A DNA stretch of 5,064 nt from an uncultured Coriobacteriales bacterium (GCA_934662525.1 CAKUKJ010000214.1:1-5064); one strand, 5' to 3'. Counted from the stretch's first letter, positions 1 through 5,064 are shown. Translations and numbers: made by a program. Notes: generated from the sequence alone by a model not told the origin.

Positions 1-1
1 C

Positions 2-475
2 AGCAACAGCGGCGAGGGCGGCGAGAGCCCGCTGTACACCAAGCTCACGACGAGGGGCTCCCACGACACGCTCTTCTGCCCCAGCATGGCCGGCAACTCC
101 CCCTTCGACGCCACCGCAAAGCCCGAGCCCTACCTGCACATGAAGGGCCAGGAGGTCTTCAAGTTCGCCGTGACCTCCATCTGCGCCGACGTGCGCCAGA
201 TGTGCGCCGAGGCCGGCATCTCCCCCGCCGACGTGGACCTGTACGTGTTCCACCAGGCAAACAAGCGCATCCTGGACTCCGCCGTGGAGAAGCTTGGGTT
301 GCCCCGCGAGAAGGTGGCCTACACCATCCAGGACAGCGGCAACGTGTCGAGCGCCTGCATACCCCTCACGCTTGACGCGCTCAACCGCGCCGGGCGCCTC
401 CACAGGGGCGACCTCGTATGCTGTTCAGGCTTTGGAGCGGGGCTTGTTGTGGCCACCACGCTGCTGAAATGGTGA
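2..475 (+). CDS. fabH: Beta-ketoacyl-ACP synthase III (FabH), C-terminal part
   Basis: Initiating condensing enzyme of type II fatty acid synthesis; it joins an acyl-CoA primer to malonyl-ACP in the cytoplasm. Only the last 157 residues are present: the frame is open from base 2 and the N-terminal half, including the active-site Cys, lies outside the window. The visible part carries two of the three catalytic residues of the family: His in the FHQAN motif (codon 251-253) and Asn in the SGNVSSACIP motif (codon 341-343), matching E. coli H244 and N274. The C-terminal GFGAGLVVATTLLKW ends like other FabH proteins. A Met codon at 86 lies inside the conserved region and is not the true start. It is the first gene seen in the cluster and is separated from acpP by an unusually long gap of 120 bases. 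Primer preference (acetyl or branched) cannot be judged from this part. Assignment is from family knowledge and motifs. Confidence 0.95.
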   Translation, partial: SNSGEGGESPLYTKLTTRGSHDTLFCPSMAGNSPFDATAKPEPYLHMKGQEVFKFAVTSICADVRQMCAEAGISPADVDLYVFHQANKRILDSAVEKLGLPREKVAYTIQDSGNVSSACIPLTLDALNRAGRLHRGDLVCCSGFGAGLVVATTLLKW

Positions 476-490
476 GGCGCGCGGTAAAAT
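464..490 (+). promoter_or_regulatory. Possible weak internal promoter ahead of acpP
   Basis: TAAAAT at 485-490 resembles a sigma70-type -10 box and stands out as an A/T island in very GC-rich DNA. The best -35 candidate is CTGAAA at 464-469, four of six consensus bases, with a short spacer of 15 bases, inside the end of fabH. If used, transcription would start near 497 and give acpP a leader of about 100 bases. A second, poorer pair is TTGAGC (517-522) with CATAAG (542-547), spacer 19. An extra promoter here would make sense because ACP is needed in excess over the enzymes, but that is inference. Confidence 0.25.
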
Positions 491-499
491 AGCGTATCT

Positions 500-517
500 G
501 CGGGCATACTCGCCCGT
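500..517 (+). other. Small stem-loop in the acpP leader
   Basis: CGGGC (501-505) pairs with GCCCG (512-516) around the loop ATACTC, and 500/517 can add a G-U pair. No T run follows, so it is not a classical intrinsic terminator. It may be part of a structured leader. Confidence 0.35.
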
Positions 518-543
518 TGAGCACGGATTGCAAGGACGGCTCA
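518..543 (+). other. Second weak stem-loop in the acpP leader
   Basis: TGAGC (518-522) is complementary to GCTCA (539-543), with a 16-base loop between them. It is weak on its own, and is listed because it sits between two other inverted repeats and would stack in series with them. Confidence 0.25.
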
Positions 544-550
544 TAAGCAT

Positions 551-575
551 GGCGCGCGGCAAAAGGCCGTGCGCC
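551..575 (+). promoter_or_regulatory. Strong 10-bp hairpin just upstream of the acpP ribosome binding site
   Basis: Bases 551-560 pair with 566-575 over ten consecutive positions (nine Watson-Crick pairs, one G-U at 556/570) around the loop AAAAG. The hairpin ends 7 bases before the Shine-Dalgarno AGAAGGAG (583-590). No T tract follows (the next bases are CCCTACC), so an intrinsic terminator is unlikely. Plausible roles are protecting the 5' end of an acpP mRNA, marking a processing site, or modulating acpP translation. The role is inference; the pairing is directly visible. Confidence 0.6.
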
Positions 576-582
576 CCTACCA

Positions 583-590
583 AGAAGGAG
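583..590 (+). promoter_or_regulatory. Ribosome binding site deciding the acpP start
   Basis: AGAAGGAG lies 5 bases before the ATG at 596. It favours that start over an in-frame GTG at 569, which sits in the 3' arm of the hairpin and would add nine residues absent from ACP proteins. Confidence 0.85.
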
Positions 591-595
591 ACACC

Positions 596-826
596 ATGTC
601 CGACACTCTCGATCGCGTCAAGAAGGTCCTGCAGGAAGGCTTCGAGGTCGACCCCGCCAAGGTGACCCCCGAGTCCACGCTGGCCTCCCTGGGCCTCGAC
701 TCGCTCGACACCGTCGAGGTCGTCATGCAGTGCGAGGACGAGTTCGGCATCGAAATCGACCAGGAGTCCAACCCCGCCACCGTCGGCGAGTTCGTCGCCG
801 TCATCGACAAGACCCTGGGAGAGTAG
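596..826 (+). CDS. acpP: Acyl carrier protein
   Basis: Small acidic cytoplasmic carrier that holds growing acyl chains on a 4'-phosphopantetheine arm. The product is 76 residues, the usual ACP length. The attachment motif LGLDSLDTVEVV is clear, with the modified serine at residue 36 (codon 701-703). Helix I lies around residues 3-15 and helix II follows the serine, with the typical EDEFGIEI stretch at 47-54. Compared with E. coli ACP the loop before the serine appears about one residue shorter, and a cysteine sits at residue 46 where Leu is usual. The start at 596 is chosen from its Shine-Dalgarno sequence and from ACP length. The gene lies between fabH and fabK, as in Streptococcus fab operons, so it is most likely the housekeeping fatty acid ACP, though some bacteria carry a second one. 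fabK follows after 3 bases. Confidence 0.96.
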   Translation: MSDTLDRVKKVLQEGFEVDPAKVTPESTLASLGLDSLDTVEVVMQCEDEFGIEIDQESNPATVGEFVAVIDKTLGE

Positions 827-829
827 TTC

Positions 830-1774
830 ATGATCCGCACCCCCTTGTGCGACCGGCTCGGCATCGAGCGCCCCGTCTTCCAGGGCGGCATGGCCTGGAT
901 CGCCGACGCGAGCCTGGCGGCCGCCGTGAGCGAGGCGGGCGGCTTAGGGATAATCGCCGCCATGAACGCCAACGCCGAGTGGCTTCGCGACCAGATCCAC
1001 CAGCTGCGCGCCAAGACCGACAAGCCCTTCGGCGTGAACGTGATGCTCATGAGTCCGTTCGCCGACGAGGTCGCCCAGGTCGTGGCCGACGAGCACGTGC
1101 CCGTGGCCGTGACGGGCGCCGGCAACCCCGCCAAGTACATGGAGCTTTGGGAGAAGGCCGGCGTCAAGGTCGTGCCCGTCGTGGCCAGCGTCGCGCTCGC
1201 CCGCCTCATGGAGCGCCTGGGCGCCACGGCCGTGGTGGCCGAGGGCACCGAGAGCGGCGGCCACATCGGCGAGCTCACCACGATGACGCTCGTGCCGCAG
1301 GTGGTCGACGCCGTGAAGATTCCCGTGCTCGCAGCTGGCGGCATCGCCGACGGGCGCGGTGTGGCGGCGGCCTTCATGCTGGGCGCACAGGGGGTGCAGG
1401 TGGGCACGAGGTTCCTCGTGGCCAAGGAGTGCACGGTAAGCCGGGAGTACAAGGATCGCGTGCTCAAGGCGCGCGACCTGTCCACCACCGTCACCGGCCG
1501 GCGCACGGGGCACCCCATCCGCTGCCTGAAGTCGCCGTTCACCCAGAACTACGCCGCCGTTGAGAAGGCCGCCGAGTCCGACGAGGAGCTCCACGGGCTT
1601 TCCGCCGGCGCCCTGCGCAAGGCGGCGCAGGACGGCAACGCCCAGGAGGGCCAGTTCATGGCCGGCCAGATCGCGGCGCTCGTGACGAAGGAGCAGACGG
1701 CGGCCGAGATCGTGGACGACCTCATGGCAGATGCCGAGCGCGTGCTGGGAGGTGCGCAGCAGTGGGTAAGGTAG
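830..1774 (+). CDS. fabK: Enoyl-ACP reductase II (FabK), FMN-dependent
   Basis: Flavoprotein that reduces trans-2-enoyl-ACP in the last step of each elongation cycle, using NAD(P)H through FMN. It is a TIM-barrel protein of the nitronate monooxygenase/2-nitropropane dioxygenase superfamily, unrelated to FabI. The 314 residues are close to the known FabK length (about 320). Conserved FabK stretches are FQGGMAWIAD (17-26), GGLGIIAA (37-44), KPFGVNVMLMSPF (65-77), TGAGNPAKYM (95-104), ESGGHIGELTTMTL (141-154) with the likely catalytic His145 (His144 in S. pneumoniae), LAAGGIADGRG (167-177) and GVQVGTRF (188-195), the last two forming the phosphate-binding part of the flavin site. MAGQIAALVTKEQTAAEI near the C-terminus (277-294) also fits. 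These features and its place between acpP and fabD separate it from generic nitronate monooxygenases. GGGAGAG at 817-823 precedes the ATG by 6 bases. Its 3' end overlaps fabD. Confidence 0.95.
   Translation: MIRTPLCDRLGIERPVFQGGMAWIADASLAAAVSEAGGLGIIAAMNANAEWLRDQIHQLRAKTDKPFGVNVMLMSPFADEVAQVVADEHVPVAVTGAGNPAKYMELWEKAGVKVVPVVASVALARLMERLGATAVVAEGTESGGHIGELTTMTLVPQVVDAVKIPVLAAGGIADGRGVAAAFMLGAQGVQVGTRFLVAKECTVSREYKDRVLKARDLSTTVTGRRTGHPIRCLKSPFTQNYAAVEKAAESDEELHGLSAGALRKAAQDGNAQEGQFMAGQIAALVTKEQTAAEIVDDLMADAERVLGGAQQWVR
1747..1754 (+). promoter_or_regulatory. Ribosome binding site of fabD inside the end of fabK
   Basis: GGGAGGTG lies 7 bases before the GTG at 1762, within fabK coding sequence. 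It supports the GTG start and the 13-base overlap. Confidence 0.75.
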
Positions 1775-2685
1775 CCATTCTCTTCGCAGGTCAGGGCGCC
1801 CAGCACGAGGGCATGTGCGCCGAGCTCGCGGCGGCAAACGAGGCGGCCCGCGCGGTGTTCGCACGCTGCGACGAGGTGCGCCCCGGCACGTCCGAGCAGT
1901 GCTGGCACGCCGACAAGGCGACGCTCTCGCTCACGGCGAACACCCAGCCCTGCGTGTGGGCCGCCGACATGGCCTGCGCCCGCGCCCTGCAAGCCGCCGG
2001 CGTCGTGCCGGCGGCCGTGGCCGGCTTCTCGCTCGGCGAGCTTGCGGCGCTGGCGTTTGCCGGCGTGCTCGACGAGGCGCAGGCCTTCCGCGTCGTATGC
2101 CGCCGCAGCGAGCTCATGGACGCGGCCTGCAACGCCAATCCCGGCGGCATGGCCGCCGTGCTCAAGCTCACGCCCGGGCAGGTGGAGGAGCTTGCCGCAC
2201 AGGCAGGCGCCTACCCGGTGAACTACAACTCGCCGGCGCAGACCGTGTGCGCGGGGAGCAAGGAGGCCGTCGCGACCTTGTGCGACCTCGCAAAGCAGGC
2301 GGGAGGGCGCGCCATGCCCCTCGCCGTGCAGGGCGCCTTCCACTCTCCGCTCATGGCGAGCGCCCGCGAGGGGCTGGGGTCGGTCCTGGCAGGCGTCGCG
2401 TTCAACGAGGCCAGCGTCCCCGTGTGGGCCAACGCCACGGCGGTCCCCTACCCCGCCGACGCCCAAGCCGCACGCGAGCTGCTCGCCGCCCAGGTGGCGA
2501 GCCCCGTGCGCTGGGCCCAGACGCTAGAGGGGATGGCCGAGCAGGGCATCGACACGTTCATCGAGGTGGGCCCCGGAAAGACGCTCACGGGCCTCGTGAA
2601 GCGCACGTTGCCCGAGGCGCGAGCGCTGGCATGTGAGACCCCCGACGACCTGGCGGCCGTGCTTGCCGCCCTCAAGGAGGACTAG
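1762..2685 (+). CDS. fabD: Malonyl-CoA:ACP transacylase (FabD)
   Basis: Transfers malonyl from CoA to ACP and so supplies the extender for FabH and FabF. The 307 residues match the family (about 305-315). The N-terminal AILFAGQGAQ (5-14) includes the oxyanion Gln11. The nucleophile elbow is GFSLGE with Ser90, the substrate-carboxylate Arg is Arg115 in RRSELM, and the catalytic His is His194 in GAFHSPLM. NYNSPAQTVCAG (154-165) and FIEVGPGKTLTGLVKR (266-281) are further family signatures. GFSLGE in place of the E. coli GHSLGE is, as far as I recall, common in Firmicutes-type FabD. Translation starts at GTG, since the conserved N-terminus begins at once after it. The first 13 bases overlap the end of fabK in another frame, which suggests translational coupling. 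fabG follows after 2 bases. Confidence 0.96.
   Translation: MGKVAILFAGQGAQHEGMCAELAAANEAARAVFARCDEVRPGTSEQCWHADKATLSLTANTQPCVWAADMACARALQAAGVVPAAVAGFSLGELAALAFAGVLDEAQAFRVVCRRSELMDAACNANPGGMAAVLKLTPGQVEELAAQAGAYPVNYNSPAQTVCAGSKEAVATLCDLAKQAGGRAMPLAVQGAFHSPLMASAREGLGSVLAGVAFNEASVPVWANATAVPYPADAQAARELLAAQVASPVRWAQTLEGMAEQGIDTFIEVGPGKTLTGLVKRTLPEARALACETPDDLAAVLAALKED
2674..2680 (+). promoter_or_regulatory. Ribosome binding site of fabG
   Basis: AAGGAGG within the end of fabD, 7 bases before the ATG at 2688. It supports the start that gives FabG its N-terminal extension; no other plausible start codon lies between it and the conserved dinucleotide-binding motif. Confidence 0.85.
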
Positions 2686-2687
2686 CC

Positions 2688-3467
2688 ATGGCTGAAGAGA
2701 CCGCCGCCGCACCGGCCGCCCCCGTCGCGCCCAACCGCGTCGCCGTCGTGACCGGCGGGTCGCGCGGCATCGGAAGGGCATGCGCGCTGCGTCTGGCGCA
2801 GGACGGCTGCGACGTCGCCGTGCTCTATGCCGGCAACGACGAGGCCGCCCAGGCCACCGTGGCGCAGGTCCAGGCCCTGGGGCGTCGCGCCCGGGCATGG
2901 AAGTGCGACGTGGCGAGCGCCGAGGAGTGCGCGGCCGTATGCAAGGAGGTCGCGGCCGAGCTGGGGCCTGTGGACGTGCTCGTGAACAACGCCGGCGTCA
3001 CGCGCGACAACCTCCTGGGCCGCATCAAGGGCGAGGACTTCGACCGCGTGATTGACGTCAACCTCAAAGGCGCGTTCAACATGGTGAAGGCCCTCTACCG
3101 CACCTGGCTGCGCAACAAGGGCACCGGCCGCATCGTCAACGTCAGCTCGGTCGTGGGCCTCATGGGCAACGCCGGCCAGGCGAACTACGCCGCAAGCAAG
3201 GCGGGCCTCATCGGCCTCACCAAGAGCGTGGCCCGCGAGCTTGCGCCGCGCGGCGTGACCTGCAACGCCGTGGCCCCCGGCTTCATCGAGACCGACATGA
3301 CGGCCTCGCTTTCCACCGAGGTGCGCGCGGGCTACGACAGGCAGATCCCGCTGGGCCACATGGGCACGGCCGACGACGTCGCGCAGGTCGTGGCGTTCCT
3401 CGCGAGCCCCGCGGCCGCCTACGTCACCGGCGAGGTCGTCCGGGTCGACGGCGGCATCGCCATGTAG
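2688..3467 (+). CDS. fabG: 3-oxoacyl-ACP reductase (FabG)
   Basis: NADPH-dependent reductase of the classical short-chain dehydrogenase family; it converts 3-ketoacyl-ACP to 3-hydroxyacyl-ACP. The Rossmann motif TGGSRGIG is at residues 22-29, NNAG at 100-103, and the catalytic tetrad is Asn125 (DVNLKG), Ser154 (VSSVVG), Tyr167 and Lys171 (NYAASKAG). APGFIETDMT (196-205) and the C-terminal YVTGEVVRVDGG (245-256) are typical of FabG rather than other dehydrogenases. At 259 residues it is about 12-15 longer than the usual 244-248. The extra length is an Ala/Pro-rich N-terminal tail (residues 2-15), which does not resemble a signal peptide because it has no basic start or hydrophobic core. Position between fabD and fabF fits the standard fab operon. 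A gap of 110 bases follows. Confidence 0.96.
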   Translation: MAEETAAAPAAPVAPNRVAVVTGGSRGIGRACALRLAQDGCDVAVLYAGNDEAAQATVAQVQALGRRARAWKCDVASAEECAAVCKEVAAELGPVDVLVNNAGVTRDNLLGRIKGEDFDRVIDVNLKGAFNMVKALYRTWLRNKGTGRIVNVSSVVGLMGNAGQANYAASKAGLIGLTKSVARELAPRGVTCNAVAPGFIETDMTASLSTEVRAGYDRQIPLGHMGTADDVAQVVAFLASPAAAYVTGEVVRVDGGIAM

Positions 3468-3495
3468 CGCTGGGCCCCGCGCCTCACCCGCCCAC

Positions 3496-3518
3496 CCACC
3501 GGGCCGCATGGCCCCTGG
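3496..3518 (+). other. Hairpin in the fabG-fabF gap
   Basis: GGGCC (3501-3505) pairs with GGCCC (3510-3514) around a GCAT loop. CCA (3496-3498) and TGG (3516-3518) can extend the stem across a small internal loop. No T tract follows directly (CAAGCAGACC), so a full terminator is unlikely; a partial attenuator or an RNA processing site is possible. The rest of the gap (3468-3577) shows no gene and no convincing promoter. Confidence 0.35.
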
Positions 3519-3577
3519 CAAGCAGACCCGGCAAGCAAGGCAGCATTCTTTTCCGCACGAGCAAAGGAGCACGTCCC

Positions 3578-4879
3578 ATGCAACGTAGAGTCGTGATCAC
3601 CGGCATCGGCGCCGTGACGCCCCTGGGCAACGACGCGCCCACGAGCTGGGAGGCCGTGAAGGCCGGCGCCTGCGGCATCGCGCCCATCACGCATTTCGAC
3701 ACCGAGGCCTACAAGGTGAAGGTCGCCGCCGAGGTCAAGGGCTTCGACCCGCTCGAGCACGGCATCACCAAGCAGGAGCTTCGTCGAAACGACCCCTCCA
3801 TCAACTTCGCCTTGGCCGCCTCCGACGAGGCCGTGGCCGACGCAGGCCTTCTCATCGAGGGCTCCGCGCGCCTGGCCGCCCTGGCCGAGCAGGACGGGGG
3901 CGCGACCGCCAACGTGGCGGCCGAGCGCGTGGGCACCTACGTGGGCTCGGGCATCGGCGGCTTCTCCACGATGATCGAGAACGTCCTCAAGTGCCACACC
4001 GACGGCCCGCGCAAGGTCAGCCCGCTCATGATTCCCAACATGATCGCCAACATGCCCTGCGGCGCCGTCTCCATCCGTCAGCACGCCACCGGCCCCACGC
4101 TGCCCGTGGTCACGGCCTGCGCCACCTCCGCGCACGAGATTGGCGAGGCATTCCACGCCATCAAGCTGGGACAGATCGACGCGGCCCTTGCCGGCGGCAC
4201 CGAATACGCGGTCATCGAGGACGCCGTGGCCGGCTTCACGAGCTGCATGGCGCTTTCGAAGAACCCCGACCCCGCCACGGCCTGCCGCCCCTTCGACGCG
4301 AACCGCGACGGCTTCGTGATGGGCGAGGGCTCGGTCGTGCTCGTGCTCGAGGAGCTTGAGCATGCCCGCGCGCGCGGCGCGAAGGTCTACGCCGAGATCG
4401 TGGGCTACGGCAACACGGCCGACGCCTACCACATCACAAGCCCCGACCCCACAGCCTCGGGCATCGCGCGCTGCATCCGCATGGCCATGGACGAAGGCGG
4501 GGTAAAGCCCGAGGAGGGCCTGTACATCAACGCCCACGGCACCTCGACGCACCTCAACGACGCCTGCGAGACGGCCGGATTCAAGCTCGCCCTGGGCGAA
4601 GACGCCGCACGCACGGCCCGCATCAGCTCCACCAAGAGCATGCACGGCCACATGCTGGGCGCCACAGGAGCCATGGAGGCCATGGTGTGCGCGCTTGCCC
4701 TGCGCGAGGGCGTCGTGCCCGCCACGATCGGCCTGGCCACGCCCGACCCCGAGTGCGACCTTGACTACACCCCCGGCAAGCAGGCCGTGCCGGCCGAGCT
4801 CACCTGGGCGCTTTCTACCAACCTGGGCTTCGGCGGGCACAACGCCGCCCTTGCGTTCAAGAAGTACGTGGAGGACTGA
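3578..4879 (+). CDS. fabF: Beta-ketoacyl-ACP synthase II (FabF)
   Basis: Elongating condensing enzyme; it joins acyl-ACP with malonyl-ACP. It has the thiolase fold, and the Cys-His-His triad is visible: Cys181 (VTACATSAH), His320 (NAHGTSTH) and His358 (MHGHMLGATGA), with Lys353 (STKSM) and the gating Phe418 (NLGFGGHN). GSGIGG (123-128), GPRKVSPLMIPNMIANM (143-159) and RPFDANRDGFVMGEG (237-251) are further signatures. A Cys-His-His triad separates it from FabH (Cys-His-Asn). The 433 residues exceed the usual 410-415, owing to about 18 extra residues near positions 95-117, just before the RVGTYVGSGIGG strand. The motif around Lys353 reads SMHGH where SMTGH is usual. AAAGGAG at 3563-3569 lies 8 bases before the ATG. 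accB follows after 2 bases, so the two are surely co-transcribed. Confidence 0.96.
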   Translation: MQRRVVITGIGAVTPLGNDAPTSWEAVKAGACGIAPITHFDTEAYKVKVAAEVKGFDPLEHGITKQELRRNDPSINFALAASDEAVADAGLLIEGSARLAALAEQDGGATANVAAERVGTYVGSGIGGFSTMIENVLKCHTDGPRKVSPLMIPNMIANMPCGAVSIRQHATGPTLPVVTACATSAHEIGEAFHAIKLGQIDAALAGGTEYAVIEDAVAGFTSCMALSKNPDPATACRPFDANRDGFVMGEGSVVLVLEELEHARARGAKVYAEIVGYGNTADAYHITSPDPTASGIARCIRMAMDEGGVKPEEGLYINAHGTSTHLNDACETAGFKLALGEDAARTARISSTKSMHGHMLGATGAMEAMVCALALREGVVPATIGLATPDPECDLDYTPGKQAVPAELTWALSTNLGFGGHNAALAFKKYVED

Positions 4880-4881
4880 GA

Positions 4882-5064
4882 ATGGATTTGGAAACCCTGC
4901 GCGGCTTCGCCGACCTCATGGAGGAGCGAGGACTCACCCGCATCAAGCTGGAGGAACCCGACCTGACCCTCGAGCTTGAGCGCGAGGGCGCGGTTTCGCC
5001 CGCCCCCCAGGCTCCCGCCTGGCCGGCGTTCGCGCCTGCGATGCCCGCCGGCTGGCCCGCGGCG
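4882..5064 (+). CDS. accB: Biotin carboxyl carrier protein of acetyl-CoA carboxylase (AccB), N-terminal part
   Basis: Carries biotin between the carboxylase and transferase parts of acetyl-CoA carboxylase, which makes malonyl-CoA. Only the first 61 residues are in the window; the biotinyl domain with its MKM lysine lies downstream. The visible N-terminus (MDLETLRGFADLMEERGLTR, then IKLEEPDLTLELERE) matches the small helix-strand segment that opens BCCP proteins. It is followed from about residue 38 by an Ala/Pro-rich linker with scattered aromatic residues, as expected ahead of the biotinyl domain. GGAGG at 4870-4874, inside the end of fabF, lies 7 bases before the ATG. Position after fabF matches Streptococcus operons, where fabZ, accC, accD and accA come next. 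The identification rests on a short N-terminal segment plus context, so it is good but less certain than the others. Confidence 0.85.
   Translation, partial: MDLETLRGFADLMEERGLTRIKLEEPDLTLELEREGAVSPAPQAPAWPAFAPAMPAGWPAA

Larger units (their letters stand above)
476..564 (+). repeat. Imperfect direct repeat flanking the fabH-acpP gap
   Basis: GGCGCGCGGTAAAA at 476-489 recurs as GGCGCGCGGCAAAA at 551-564: 13 of 14 bases are identical, and similarity continues to 16 of 20 bases (476-495 against 551-570). The copies are 75 bases apart. The first begins directly after the fabH stop codon. The second forms the 5' arm and most of the loop of the hairpin ahead of acpP. No mobile element is visible, so the repeat more likely reflects RNA structure or local duplication than transposition. 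Confidence 0.6.

Noticed and set aside
551..575. Intrinsic terminator after fabH
   Set aside because: The hairpin is strong, but no T tract follows it on the plus strand and no T tract flanks it on the minus strand.
569..595. Upstream GTG start for acpP
   Set aside because: It lies in the hairpin arm, has no Shine-Dalgarno site of its own, and would add nine residues not found in ACP proteins.
476..595. FapR- or FabT-like operator in the acpP leader
   Set aside because: Neither of the A/T-rich palindromes known for those regulators is present, and the inverted repeats here are GC-rich hairpins.
577..1542. A 321-residue minus-strand frame opposite acpP and fabK
   Set aside because: Ser/Thr/Pro-rich shadow of the plus-strand genes, with no motif.
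730..1563. A 277-residue plus-strand frame across the acpP-fabK junction
   Set aside because: Arg/Gly-rich out-of-frame reading of two confirmed genes.
944..2466. Long minus-strand frames opposite fabK and fabD (306 and 305 residues)
   Set aside because: Same composition artefact; both run through well-supported genes and lack family motifs.
3517..3537. Short direct repeat GGCAAGCA (3517-3524 and 3530-3537) in the fabG-fabF gap
   Set aside because: Eight bases in a low-complexity stretch can recur by chance, and no palindromic symmetry suggests an operator.
3419..4840. A 473-residue open frame on the minus strand opposite fabF
   Set aside because: It is fully antisense to a clear FabF gene, its product is a biased Gly/Ala/His/Arg/Val composition without any recognisable motif, and long antisense frames are common in DNA with G/C-rich third codon positions.

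Overview
The window is one plus-strand gene cluster for bacterial type II fatty acid synthesis. In order it holds fabH (3' part only), acpP, fabK, fabD, fabG, fabF and accB (5' part only). All seven reading frames are supported by family motifs and, where visible, by Shine-Dalgarno sequences. The cluster continues past both edges of the window. No RNA gene, mobile element, CRISPR array or attachment site was recognised.

Organism: the DNA is very GC-rich, with strong G/C preference at third codon positions, yet the gene order (fabH-acpP-fabK-fabD-fabG-fabF-accB) and the flavoprotein enoyl-ACP reductase FabK are those of the Firmicutes (Streptococcus/Clostridium) type. My best inference is a high-GC anaerobic actinobacterium of the class Coriobacteriia (Olsenella/Collinsella/Atopobium-like), at moderate confidence. 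A high-GC Firmicute cannot be excluded from this window.

Layout: fabH ends at 475. A 120-base gap follows that is rich in inverted repeats and carries a near-exact direct repeat (476-489 and 551-564). acpP (596-826) and fabK (830-1774) are 3 bases apart. fabD (1762-2685) overlaps fabK by 13 bases and starts with GTG. fabG (2688-3467) follows after 2 bases. A second gap of 110 bases with a short hairpin precedes fabF (3578-4879), and accB starts 2 bases after fabF.

How the genes work together: FabD moves malonyl from CoA to the ACP made by acpP. FabH condenses an acyl-CoA primer with malonyl-ACP. FabG reduces the 3-keto product, a dehydratase (not in the window, expected downstream as fabZ) removes water, FabK reduces the enoyl-ACP, and FabF carries out later condensations. 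AccB is the biotin carrier of acetyl-CoA carboxylase, which supplies malonyl-CoA.

The protein set is a known pathway, not a new system. The most interesting unexplained signal is non-coding: the acpP leader has a 10-bp hairpin whose 3' arm can pair equally with a second copy of its 5' arm placed directly after the fabH stop codon. This is the geometry of a mutually exclusive RNA switch or a processing element.
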